A DNA stretch of 64,000 bases, from the NCBI RefSeq assembly GCF_000025225.2, contig NC_013895.2, forward strand, positions 1-64,000, written 5' to 3'. The notes below the pieces were generated by a model that was not told where the DNA came from, did not search any database, and was given only the letters and a program-made list of their open reading frames with translations. The DNA is from Mageeibacillus indolicus UPII9-5 (lineage in GTDB: Bacteria; Bacillota; Clostridia; Saccharofermentanales; Fastidiosipilaceae). The position numbers and the translations under genes were made by a program. Below, in pieces: positions 28,023 through 35,875 of the stretch; positions within the stretch are counted from its first letter, which is position 1; every line of letters starts with the position of its first letter.

Positions 28023-29387
28023 ATGAAAGACGGTTATGGGGCAAAAGAGCGTAAAAGGCCGTGGTTGCGACTACCACGGCTGCTATTATTGCGGTTGCGA
28101 AATTGCTCGATTATGGTAAAACTTTTGACGGCGGCTTTGCTGATTTTTGGCATCATGGTAATAACGGCTATTTCTTTAATTGAGTACAAGCAGGCTTTGA
28201 TGCATGAAGAAATTGAGCGGAAAATCAGTGAGGGTGCGGTGAATTTGCCGTTTAATGGTGGTGACGGCAGCAGTATGGTCATAATTGGGGAAGCGCAGAT
28301 CAATACGATGGCTGAATATCGCCTTTTTGTCGGCTATGTGTTGGCTGGAACACTTACCGTTGGTGGTGGGGTATTTATGGCGGTTATTGTCCTGGTCTTG
28401 CGGCCGCTGAAAGTTTTGACGCGTAAAATTGAGCAGGTGGATATCAACAATATCGCCGCGATGCACGATGACTTTGTTTTGACTTGTGGTAGCTATGAGT
28501 TGCGTGAGCTTTCTGCCGGTTTTCAATCTGCATTGGACAAAATATACGCGGATTACGAAAAGCAGAAGCGTTTCAGCAGCAATGTGGCGCATGAACTTCG
28601 CACGCCTTTGGCTGTATTGTTGATGAAACTTGATGTCTATAGGAAGCGGCGGGCGGCATCAGCGGATCCTTTCGCTGCGAAGGACTCGGCAAGCGCAGTG
28701 GTTTCGACAGACTCGGCAGCCCCAATGGCCCCGGCAGCTTTGGCAGCTCCGGGAACCGAGGACGAATTGCTGGAGATTTTGCGACGTAATCTGATCCGCT
28801 TACATAAACTGGTTGAGGATATTTTGCTGTTGACCCGGGAAGAAACGCATCCTAAGACTTTGATTGATGTCAATGCTCTGATTGATGAAATTATCGTTGA
28901 CCGAGGTGAGCAGGCTGACGCGAAAGGGGTGGAGTTGAAAACTTCGGGGGCAACTTCCGGTTCAGAATTGAACATTTGTACTGACGAGGTGGCTTTGGCC
29001 AGAATCATAGCCAATTTGGTCGATAACGCGATTAAATACACTCCACGCGGGGGTTTTTGCGAAATCTCAGCCGGCAGGACGTCATCACCGGACGGGGTGA
29101 ATATTGAGGTGCGCGATAATGGGATCGGGATTCCAGACGCGGAAAAGTCAGCGGTTTTCGGCATGTTTTATCGGGTGGAGGGCTCGCGTAATCGAGCTAC
29201 CGGGGGGAGCGGCATAGGCTTGGCGATTGTTGAGGCGGCGGTGAAACGATTGGGTGGATCTATCACTATTGTGGACAATGTACCAAAGGGGTCGATTTTC
29301 CGCTGTTTCATACCGGATGCTTCCGTATCCGACTCCGGATTCAACTACACTTCCGCCTCTTGCTCAGGCTCAAGTTGTGGCAGATGA
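28023..29387 (+). CDS. Sensor histidine kinase with DHp insertion
   Basis: The kinase has two membrane helices (about 28-50 and 105-130), a HAMP-like region and the H-box SSNVAHELRTPLA (His near 190). N-box ANLVDNAIKYTP and G motifs RDNGIGIPD and GGSGIGLAIV follow. Between the two DHp helices sits an Ala/Ser/Pro-rich insertion of about 38 residues (about 209-246, AASADPFAAK to AALAAPGTED). I chose ATG 28023 over a TTG at 27984. It pairs with the regulator just upstream. Confidence 0.9.
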   Translation: MKDGYGAKERKRPWLRLPRLLLLRLRNCSIMVKLLTAALLIFGIMVITAISLIEYKQALMHEEIERKISEGAVNLPFNGGDGSSMVIIGEAQINTMAEYRLFVGYVLAGTLTVGGGVFMAVIVLVLRPLKVLTRKIEQVDINNIAAMHDDFVLTCGSYELRELSAGFQSALDKIYADYEKQKRFSSNVAHELRTPLAVLLMKLDVYRKRRAASADPFAAKDSASAVVSTDSAAPMAPAALAAPGTEDELLEILRRNLIRLHKLVEDILLLTREETHPKTLIDVNALIDEIIVDRGEQADAKGVELKTSGATSGSELNICTDEVALARIIANLVDNAIKYTPRGGFCEISAGRTSSPDGVNIEVRDNGIGIPDAEKSAVFGMFYRVEGSRNRATGGSGIGLAIVEAAVKRLGGSITIVDNVPKGSIFRCFIPDASVSDSGFNYTSASCSGSSCGR

Positions 29388-29446
29388 TTGGATTTGGCGC
29401 AAAGCTATTCCTAAACCAGAGCAAATGTGCTACAATGAAAAAAGTC

Positions 29447-29523
29447 GGGTGGTTAGCTCAGCTGGTTAGAGTACTTGCTTCACACGCAAGGGGTCGATGG
29501 TTCGAGTCCATTACTACCCACCA
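29447..29523 (+). tRNA. tRNA-Val (anticodon CAC)
   Basis: The 77-base gene folds fully. The acceptor is GGGTGGT with ACTACCC (one G-T pair), the D arm GCTC/GAGT, the anticodon stem CTTGC/GCAAG with loop TTCACAC, and the T arm GATGG/CCATT with TTCGAGT. Discriminator A and an encoded CCA follow. Anticodon CAC reads GUG. It is followed by its own terminator. Confidence 0.95.
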
Positions 29524-29533
29524 GAAGATGCGG

Positions 29534-29571
29534 TACGGTGATTGGCAAATTGTCAGTTGCCGTATTGTTTT
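29534..29571 (+). terminator. Intrinsic terminator after tRNA-Val
   Basis: An 11-bp stem with G-T pairs (TACGGTGATTG at 29534-29544 pairing with the stretch ending GTTGCCGTA at 29564) is followed by TTGTTTTAT. Confidence 0.7.
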
Positions 29572-29614
29572 ATACAAGGAAAATTTTTGCCCGCTGAGCT
29601 GTTTTTGTTCAGCC

Positions 29615-29667
29615 TTATCATTTACAATAAAACTAATACATTATCATTTACAATAAAAACTAATACA
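29615..29667 (+). repeat. 26-bp tandem duplication upstream of the M13 peptidase
   Basis: TTATCATTTACAATAAAACT plus AATACA (29615-29640) is repeated with one extra A at 29641-29667. It ends two bases before the GGAGGT ribosome-binding site. Each copy has a TTTACA hexamer, so the duplication may alter promoter spacing. Confidence 0.85.
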
Positions 29668-29680
29668 TTGGAGGTAAAAA

Positions 29681-31591
29681 ATGCGTTTAGAAGATGATTT
29701 TTATCGCTATATTAACCAAACTTGGTTGGACACTGCTGAAATACCGAATGATCGTCCGGGCATCAACAACTTCGTAGAACTACATGACCAAGTAGAGGCC
29801 AGAAATTTGGCACAGGCCGCGGAATGGCTGGCTGACCCGGCACAGGTAGCGGACAAGCCGCACTTGGCCAATTATGTAAGATTGTTGGCTTTGATTCGTA
29901 ATGAAAAAGCGAGAGCTAAGAATGAGGTCCCGGCTTTAATGAAGCATTTAAAAAAGCTTGATCGTTACGCCGGTTGGGATGAGGTTTTGGCCGACTTTAA
30001 GGCTTACCGAGAAGACGGTTTACCCTTTCCTTTGAGTGTGGATGTCTCGCCGGACATGAAAAATTCAGACTGTAACATGATTTATATCGGGCCGGCCGCA
30101 ACGATATTGCCGGACAGTACTTATTATCAGCCGGATCATCCGCAAGGTGAGCAGTTGCTAAAAACTTACCGCGACTGTAGCGGAGCTTATCTCAAGGCTT
30201 TGGGGCTGGAAGAAAGCAAAGTTGCGGAATTGCTTGACGGCACGATTGCTTTCGATCGGGTTTATGCACCGACAACCAAATCGGGTGAAGAAAGTGCGGA
30301 GTATGTTAATTCGTATAATCCGCTGACGTTGGCGGAATATGCGGCAAAACTACCGGAAAGTTGTCGGGCGTTTGCGACACGGCTGCAAGAAATATATGGC
30401 ATTACCTCGGAAACTTTGCTCAGCGACACGGAGCCACGCTTTACCGAAAATGTCGGTGCCATCTTTGCTGCGGAAAACTTTGCCGCATTTAAAGCCTGGG
30501 CAACGGTGCGTATAGCTTTGGGCGCGGCAGCCGCGTTGACGGATGATCTTCGCATTTTGGGCGGGGCTTACAGCCGGGCATTGTCTGGGGTCAAGGCCGC
30601 ACGGTCATTTGAAAAATATTCCTATGATTTGGCACATTCTTACTTTTCCGGTCCGGTAGGTCTTGATTATGCGCAGCGTAATTTTGGGGCGGCGGCGAAA
30701 GCTGATGTTTTGGCGATGCTAAAAAAAATGATTGCCAACTACGCGGTGGTTTTGCGGCAAAACGATTGGTTGAGTGAGTCTACCCGAGACAAGGCCGTGG
30801 TGAAATTAGAAAACTTGCAAATGCATGTCGGCTACCCGGATAAGCTTGCGCCGTTGTATGATCGTTTGGAAGTTGAGGTTGATCAAGCTTGCCCGTCATT
30901 GTTTGTGACTTTGCAGCACCTTAATCGGATATCTTATCTTTACGGGCTTGAGGAGTTTGCCCGGCCGGTTGATCGTGATCTGTGGCACATGCCGGCGGAT
31001 ATGGTTAATGCTTATTATAGTCCTTCAGCTAATTGTATTGTTTTCCCGGCCGCTATTTTGCAACCGCCGTTCTATGATTTGGCCGCAACTAAGGCGGCAA
31101 ATTATGGCGCGATTGGGGCGGTAATGGCGCATGAAATTTCGCACGCTTTTGATAATAACGGGGCGCAGTTCGATGAAAAGGGTAACCTCAATGACTGGTG
31201 GCAGCCGAATGACTACACGGCTTTCCGGGCCAAAACTGAGGCGATGATTAAGCTGTTTGACAGTGAGAGCACGGAGGCCGGCACTTGCAATGGTAAGTTG
31301 ACGGTTTCGGAAAATATTGCCGATGCCGGTGGGTTGAGCTGTGCGTATCAGGTTTGCATGACGGAGGACCCGGAGCATTTGGCTGATTTCTTCAGCAGCT
31401 GGGCTCGCGGCTGGCGGCACAAGTCTTCGCTTGCCTATGCCAAATTGCTTTTAAGTATCGACGTTCATGCACCTTGCGAACTGCGCGGTAATGTCCAGTT
31501 GAAAAATTTGCCGGCTTTCCAAAAGTACTATCATTTGCAACCGAGCGATAAAATGTATTTAGCACCTGAGGCGCAGGTCAGGATTTGGTAA
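29681..31591 (+). CDS. pepO: M13-family metallopeptidase (PepO/neprilysin-like)
   Basis: This 636-residue zinc endopeptidase lacks a signal peptide and should be cytoplasmic. The zinc motif MAHEISHAFDNNG (His near 484 and 488) and the third ligand in SENIADAGGLSC (Glu near 544) are intact, as is NAYYSPSANCIVFPAAIL before them. M13 enzymes cleave oligopeptides at the amino side of hydrophobic residues. GGAGGT supports the ATG. The last 28 codons are copied downstream at 33035-33119 through a tandem duplication. Confidence 0.93.
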   Translation: MRLEDDFYRYINQTWLDTAEIPNDRPGINNFVELHDQVEARNLAQAAEWLADPAQVADKPHLANYVRLLALIRNEKARAKNEVPALMKHLKKLDRYAGWDEVLADFKAYREDGLPFPLSVDVSPDMKNSDCNMIYIGPAATILPDSTYYQPDHPQGEQLLKTYRDCSGAYLKALGLEESKVAELLDGTIAFDRVYAPTTKSGEESAEYVNSYNPLTLAEYAAKLPESCRAFATRLQEIYGITSETLLSDTEPRFTENVGAIFAAENFAAFKAWATVRIALGAAAALTDDLRILGGAYSRALSGVKAARSFEKYSYDLAHSYFSGPVGLDYAQRNFGAAAKADVLAMLKKMIANYAVVLRQNDWLSESTRDKAVVKLENLQMHVGYPDKLAPLYDRLEVEVDQACPSLFVTLQHLNRISYLYGLEEFARPVDRDLWHMPADMVNAYYSPSANCIVFPAAILQPPFYDLAATKAANYGAIGAVMAHEISHAFDNNGAQFDEKGNLNDWWQPNDYTAFRAKTEAMIKLFDSESTEAGTCNGKLTVSENIADAGGLSCAYQVCMTEDPEHLADFFSSWARGWRHKSSLAYAKLLLSIDVHAPCELRGNVQLKNLPAFQKYYHLQPSDKMYLAPEAQVRIW

Positions 31592-31650
31592 GTGCCTTCG
31601 GTTATCGAGCGGGGTAATAGTCAGCAGCGTTACACTTACCGGAATAAGAA

Positions 31651-31684
31651 AAAGCCGATTCCCATTTTCATGGGAGTCGGCTTT
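31651..31684. terminator. Terminator of unit 1 (mainly for gene A)
   Basis: AAAGCCGATTCCCA pairs with TGGGAGTCGGCTTT around TTTTCA, with one T/G wobble. Read on the minus strand it is followed by TTTTTC, so it ends gene A. It may also stop the M13 gene from the other side. Confidence 0.8.
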
Positions 31685-31721
31685 CGTATGTCGCTGTAAG
31701 CGTTAATAAGAGTGAAAACTC

Positions 31722-32837
31722 TTATTTGCAGCAGCAGCAAGCTACGTCGTAAGCGGTGATTTCATCAAAGGTGAATCTCGGAACTTCAACAGTCTTGGTT
31801 TCAACTTTCTTGCAAACCAAAGGACGACGAAGAGCTTTTTCGTAAACTTGAGCAGCACCGTAGTATTTTACAGCAGGAGCAGCAAATTCACAGGTCGGTA
31901 CATAGATGGTGAAGTAAGAAGCGGTGTTCGGGACATCGTCTTTCTTAGCAGCATCTTTCTTAGCAGCGGCTTTGCCAGGTACTTTAGCGGTGTTGTCGCA
32001 TAAGGAGCAAGCACGCAGGGTTACTTTGTACTTTTCAGCCAAGTCGTTGATCAGGTTGATCTTGGCGGCAGCTATTTTAGCTTTGGTGGTGAGTTTGGAG
32101 ACAACACCATCAGCTGAGCTTCTTTCGGTATAGAGAGCCAGCTTCTCAAGAACACCAGCATATGCTTTACTGTTAAGTTTGGTTTGTAATGCAACAATTT
32201 CTTTCCCGTTGGCTTTAAGTTGATCTGCTCTGATCTCGCCTTGCAATTCTACTCCCAGGTCGCCGAATTTGACGGATGATTTTTTTGTTAGCCATTCGGC
32301 GATTTCATTATCTCCCGGCTTGCCTTCTAGAATTTTTTCATTCTGATCGATCAGATTTTTGAGCTTTTCGTAATCCGCCTTTAAAAGTTTTTTCCCTTCT
32401 ACAAGAAAAGCACCAGATGTTATACTTTTGCCATCTTTACTAAGTAGATAATAAGAAAAGTTTTTTCCCGGAATTTTTATCCCCTCGGCCAGTTCACGCA
32501 ATTTCGGCGTAGCCAGAATTTCATTGTTGGCGGAATCGAGATCGAATTGTGCTCGGCAACGTGCATCGCCTAATGCTTGAATGGTTTTGGCATCACTAGT
32601 AACAGCATTTAAAGCCTTGTCGTACTCTTTGAGCGAGGCTTTGAAATCGTCGTCAACGAGTTCTTTGTAGATAACATCCTTCTTGACTTCTTTGGTTTCG
32701 GTCGGCAGAGCAAAACCGTAGTCCTTCAGGAGATCGAGCTCATCCTTGCTCCAGTCATCGTTGGCAGCGAAAACGCCGGAAGCAAGAACCATGGACATTG
32801 TCAACACGGCTGACAATACTTTTAATCCTTTGTTCAT
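31722..32837 (-). CDS. Secreted protein A with CCCCK C-terminus
   Basis: I do not recognise this 371-residue family. A Sec signal peptide (MNKGLKVLSAVLTMSMVLA... cleavage near SGVFA) is followed by a charged, helical-looking N-terminal region. The middle (about 118-250) differs from copy B. A Lys/Ala-rich linker (GKAAAKKDAAKKDD) leads to a C-terminal part with Cys at VPTCEF and LVCKK and the last residues ACCCCK. No LPXTG signal or membrane anchor is visible. GGAGG lies upstream of the ATG, and the gene has its own promoter and terminator. Confidence 0.85.
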   Translation of the reverse strand: MNKGLKVLSAVLTMSMVLASGVFAANDDWSKDELDLLKDYGFALPTETKEVKKDVIYKELVDDDFKASLKEYDKALNAVTSDAKTIQALGDARCRAQFDLDSANNEILATPKLRELAEGIKIPGKNFSYYLLSKDGKSITSGAFLVEGKKLLKADYEKLKNLIDQNEKILEGKPGDNEIAEWLTKKSSVKFGDLGVELQGEIRADQLKANGKEIVALQTKLNSKAYAGVLEKLALYTERSSADGVVSKLTTKAKIAAAKINLINDLAEKYKVTLRACSLCDNTAKVPGKAAAKKDAAKKDDVPNTASYFTIYVPTCEFAAPAVKYYGAAQVYEKALRRPLVCKKVETKTVEVPRFTFDEITAYDVACCCCK

Positions 32838-32858
32838 AATTATTCCTCCTAGAATTTC

Positions 32859-32912
32859 AGGGGTTTCCCCCTTTGATGTTCACAATATATCATCTTTTTG
32901 GCACACTTGCAA
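32859..32912 (-). promoter_or_regulatory. Promoter and 5' hairpin of gene A
   Basis: On the minus strand TTGCAA (32907-32912) and TATATT (32884-32889) are separated by 17 bp. The leader holds a small hairpin, AGGGG-TTT-CCCCT (32859-32872), between the start point and the GGAGG. The same arrangement precedes gene B, so both copies are likely transcribed. Confidence 0.75.
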
Positions 32913-32994
32913 TTAGTTTTAGGATAATTATAAAAATATATTCGCATTTTTTCATTTTTGTGATACCTACTTACGCTTCAGGCTATTTCATCTT

Positions 32995-33119
32995 CTATCT
33001 AGGTGTGCTTCCGCCTGCTCGGGTGATTTTGGCTTTTGCCGGCTTTCCAAAAGTACTATCATTTGCAGCCGAGCGATAAAATGTATTTAGCACCTGAGGC
33101 GCAGGTCAGAATTCGGTAA
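32995..33119. pseudogene. Duplication scar: transporter tail joined to peptidase tail
   Basis: Bases 32995-33034, read on the minus strand, encode PKSPEQAEAHLD, a variant of the UMF1 transporter end (PKSPEQAEAQLDG). Bases 33035-33119 on the plus strand repeat the last 28 codons of the M13 gene (LPAFQKYYHLQPSDKMY... QVRIR). Neither piece can be expressed usefully. They mark the exact borders of the duplication. Confidence 0.9.
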
Positions 33120-33189
33120 GTGCCTTCGGTTATCGAGCGGGGTAATAGTCAGCAGCTGTTACATTTTGTTACATTTACCGGAATAAGAA

Positions 33190-33223
33190 AAAGCCGATTC
33201 CCATTTTCATGGGAGTCGGCTTT
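33190..33223. terminator. Terminator of unit 2 (for gene B)
   Basis: The hairpin is identical to that of unit 1, with TTTTTC following it on the minus strand. Confidence 0.8.
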
Positions 33224-33260
33224 CGTATGTCGCTGTAAGCGTTAATAAGAGTGGAAACTC

Positions 33261-34370
33261 TTATTTGCAGCAGCAGCAAGCTACGTCGTAAGCGGTGAGT
33301 TCATCAAAGGTGAATCTCGGAACTTCAACTGTCTTGGTTTCAACTTTCTTGCAAACCAAAGGACGACGAAGAGCTTTTTCGTAAACTTGAGCAGCACCGT
33401 AGTATTTTACAGCAGGAGCAGCAAATTCACAGGTCGGTACATAGATGGTGAAGTAAGAAGCGGTGTTCGGGACATCGTCTTTCTTAGCAGCATCTTTCTT
33501 AGCAGCGGCTTTGCCGGATGCTTTAGCGGTGTAGTCGGCTAAGGAGCAAGCACGCAGGGTTACTTTGTACTTTTCAGCCAAATCGTTGATCAGGTTGATC
33601 TTAGCGGTAGCTACTTTAGCCTTAGTGGTGAGTCCAGAAACGGTAGTATCAGAAGTTCTGAGAGAATTTTCTCCTCCATAAGCTTCTTCAACTTTGGCAA
33701 CTAAAGCGAAGTATTTAGCATCGTACTTCTTAACCGCTTTTTGCAATTCTTCGTAATTTGCTTTAGCAAGATCACCATTTTTTTCGCCTTGAACACCCAA
33801 GAAGGACTGAGCTTGATTTAACTCTTCAGCAGTCATTTTAGTAAATTTTTTGTTTTCTTTAATCAAATCATTGAGTTTCTTGGCGTCGGCAGCAAAATAA
33901 TTACCTTCCGGCACTTTATAAACTTCACTAATTTCAGGCTTTTCGTATTTGCCGTCCTTGGAAGGGAAGCGGTGCGTATCATATTTAGAAACATGTTCAA
34001 TTCCTTGAGCCAAGTCCATGAACTTACGAGTTGCCAGAATTTGGTTGTTGGCGGAATCGAGATCGAACTGAGCTTGGCAACGTGCATCGCCCAAGGCTTG
34101 GATGGTTTTGGCGTCTTTTCCAACAGCCTCCAGGGCCTTGTCATATTCTTTGAGTGAGGCTTTGAAATCGTCGTCAACGAGTTCTTTGTAGAGAACTTCC
34201 TTCTTGACTTCTTTGGTTTCGGTCGACAGAGCAAAACCGTAGCCGCCCTTCTTCAGGAGATCGAGCTCATCCTTAGTCCATTCTGGATTTGCATCAACAG
34301 CGAAAACGCCGGAAGCAAGAACCATGGACATTGTCAATACGGCTGACAATACTTTTAATCCTTTGTTCAT
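33261..34370 (-). CDS. Secreted protein B with CCCCK C-terminus
   Basis: This 369-residue paralogue of protein A has an identical signal peptide, an almost identical first ~110 residues and an almost identical last ~110 residues ending YDVACCCCK. The middle (about 118-255) is hardly alignable, and RACSLCDNT of A is RACSLADYT here. Function is unknown. The mosaic pattern suggests either strong diversifying selection or replacement of the central cassette by recombination. GGAGG precedes the ATG. Confidence 0.85.
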   Translation of the reverse strand: MNKGLKVLSAVLTMSMVLASGVFAVDANPEWTKDELDLLKKGGYGFALSTETKEVKKEVLYKELVDDDFKASLKEYDKALEAVGKDAKTIQALGDARCQAQFDLDSANNQILATRKFMDLAQGIEHVSKYDTHRFPSKDGKYEKPEISEVYKVPEGNYFAADAKKLNDLIKENKKFTKMTAEELNQAQSFLGVQGEKNGDLAKANYEELQKAVKKYDAKYFALVAKVEEAYGGENSLRTSDTTVSGLTTKAKVATAKINLINDLAEKYKVTLRACSLADYTAKASGKAAAKKDAAKKDDVPNTASYFTIYVPTCEFAAPAVKYYGAAQVYEKALRRPLVCKKVETKTVEVPRFTFDELTAYDVACCCCK

Positions 34371-34391
34371 AATTATTCCTCCTAGAATTTC

Positions 34392-34445
34392 AGGGGTTCC
34401 CCCCCTTGATATTCACAATATATCATCTTCTCGGCGCATTTGCAA
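34392..34445 (-). promoter_or_regulatory. Promoter and 5' hairpin of gene B
   Basis: TTGCAA (34440-34445) and TATATT (34417-34422) are separated by 17 bp on the minus strand, as in copy A. The leader has an AGGGG-TT-CCCCC hairpin at about 34392-34403 before the GGAGG. Confidence 0.75.
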
Positions 34446-34523
34446 TGCGTTTGGGAATAATTATAAAAATTTGTTCACAATTCTTCGTTTTTATGGCGGC
34501 TACTTACGCTTCCGGCTATTTTA

Positions 34524-35783
34524 TCAGCCATCTAGTTGTGCTTCCGCCTGCTCGGGTGACTTTGGCTGCGGTAACAGGACAAAAATAGCCAAGCCGATCA
34601 GGAAAAGCGGAATTATGCCAAAGATACTCAGCCGCGGATTTCCTGTCACCGTGGTTGTGGCGGCCATAATCGCCGGCCCGATGATGGCGGAGAATTTGCC
34701 GAAAATGTTGTAGAAACCGAAAAATTCGTTGGAGTTTTCTTTCGGGATGATCCGAGCGAAATATGAACGGCTCAAGGCTTGGATGCCGCCCTGGGCCGAG
34801 GCGATCAAGGCACCGAGCACGAAAATATGCCAAACTGCCGAGACGAAATACGCGGCTACGCAGGCGATGAGATAGGTGGCGATGCCGACCCCGATCATGA
34901 ACCGGGTTGAAAACCGTTCGGCGAGACGTCCGTAGATGATGGCGCAGGGGAAGGCGATGATTTGGATGATCAGCAAGATTCCGAGCAAGGTCATTTTGCT
35001 GAGGACATTTTCCCCGATAATGGATGTGGCATAAGGAACGACCATTTTGACGATGGTATCGACGCCGTCAATATAGAAAAAATAAGCGATGAGGAAGATA
35101 AATGCTGTTTTGTGCTTTTTTATGTCTTTGAAAGCGGCAAATAGGCGGCGAAAGCTGTTCAAAATCGGCTGTGGCTCCGGCTCAATGTAGTGCTTTTGTT
35201 TGACGCGGTACATCATAGGCAAAGTAAGCACACCCCACCATATGGCCGTGATTAGAAAACCGATCTGATAACCGAGCGGTTTGCTCATGCCGATAGCTGC
35301 GATTACCGCCAAACTGATGCCGAAAGGAATGACGCTGGCGATGTAACCATAAGCAAAGCCGTAGGAGGATATTTTATCCATGCGTGAATCCGGGGTGACG
35401 TCGACCAAAAATGCGTCGTAAAAAATGTTGGCTCCGGCGTAGCCGATGGCTGAGATGATGAACAATAAAACTAGCAATTGCCAGTTGCCGGAAGCGGGGC
35501 TGACGAAGGCGAGGCCGGCGGTTGTCAAAACACCGAGCAATGTAAAAAATACGTAGAATTTCTTTTTTTGATTTTTGTAATCGGCGATCGTCCCGAGAAT
35601 AGGACTTAGTAGGGCAACCAGAATGCAGGCTAGCGAGTTGAAATAGCCGAGATCCATACTGCTGTTGACATTCTTGAACATGCCGAAAATCACCGGCAAC
35701 AGAGCAGTTGTAATGGCCATGGAATAGGCGGAGTTGCCGCAGTCAACTAAAATCCAGGCTTTTTCTTCTTGGGTCAGTTTCAT
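34524..35783 (-). CDS. UMF1/Atg22-like MFS transporter
   Basis: The 419-residue membrane protein has about twelve helices. It begins KAWILVDCGNSAYSMAITTALLPVIFG, which resembles the DWANSAY-type start of the UMF1 (Atg22-like) MFS family. The loop TIADYKNQKKKFY after helix 2 and LSRSYFARIIPKENSNEFFGFYNIFGK in the C-terminal half also fit. The substrate is unknown; yeast Atg22 exports amino acids from the vacuole. Its last 15 codons lie in the duplicated unit, and a variant copy is left at 32995. GGAG precedes the ATG. Confidence 0.85.
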   Translation of the reverse strand: MKLTQEEKAWILVDCGNSAYSMAITTALLPVIFGMFKNVNSSMDLGYFNSLACILVALLSPILGTIADYKNQKKKFYVFFTLLGVLTTAGLAFVSPASGNWQLLVLLFIISAIGYAGANIFYDAFLVDVTPDSRMDKISSYGFAYGYIASVIPFGISLAVIAAIGMSKPLGYQIGFLITAIWWGVLTLPMMYRVKQKHYIEPEPQPILNSFRRLFAAFKDIKKHKTAFIFLIAYFFYIDGVDTIVKMVVPYATSIIGENVLSKMTLLGILLIIQIIAFPCAIIYGRLAERFSTRFMIGVGIATYLIACVAAYFVSAVWHIFVLGALIASAQGGIQALSRSYFARIIPKENSNEFFGFYNIFGKFSAIIGPAIMAATTTVTGNPRLSIFGIIPLFLIGLAIFVLLPQPKSPEQAEAQLDG

Positions 35784-35875
35784 TTTCTTTTCCTCCGATT
35801 GAGTTTGTTCAGGGTGTTTGTTTAAGTTTCGGCTAAGTGCTAGCTGGGCGTGTTTCAGTACTGGAATCAGTGGCC

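Larger units (their letters stand above)
31507..33034. repeat. 1.53-kb tandem duplication, unit 1
   Basis: The unit runs from within the 3' end of the M13 peptidase gene, through a terminator and the CCCCK gene A, to a stub of the UMF1 transporter 3' end (about 32995-33034). It is followed directly by unit 2. The junction at 33034/33035 joins transporter-tail DNA (TTTTGGCT) to peptidase-tail DNA (TTTGCCGGC) with almost no shared bases. Confidence 0.9.
33035..34567. repeat. 1.53-kb tandem duplication, unit 2
   Basis: Unit 2 carries the M13 3' stub, a second terminator, gene B, its promoter and the native 3' end of the UMF1 transporter gene. Outer parts are nearly identical to unit 1, while the middle of the gene is strongly diverged. 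Unit lengths are about 1528 and 1533 bp. Confidence 0.9.

Noticed and set aside
33261-33600. VPNTAS in both CCCCK proteins as a sortase motif (LPxTG-like)
   Set aside because: It lies ~100 residues before the C-terminus and is not followed by a hydrophobic helix and basic tail.
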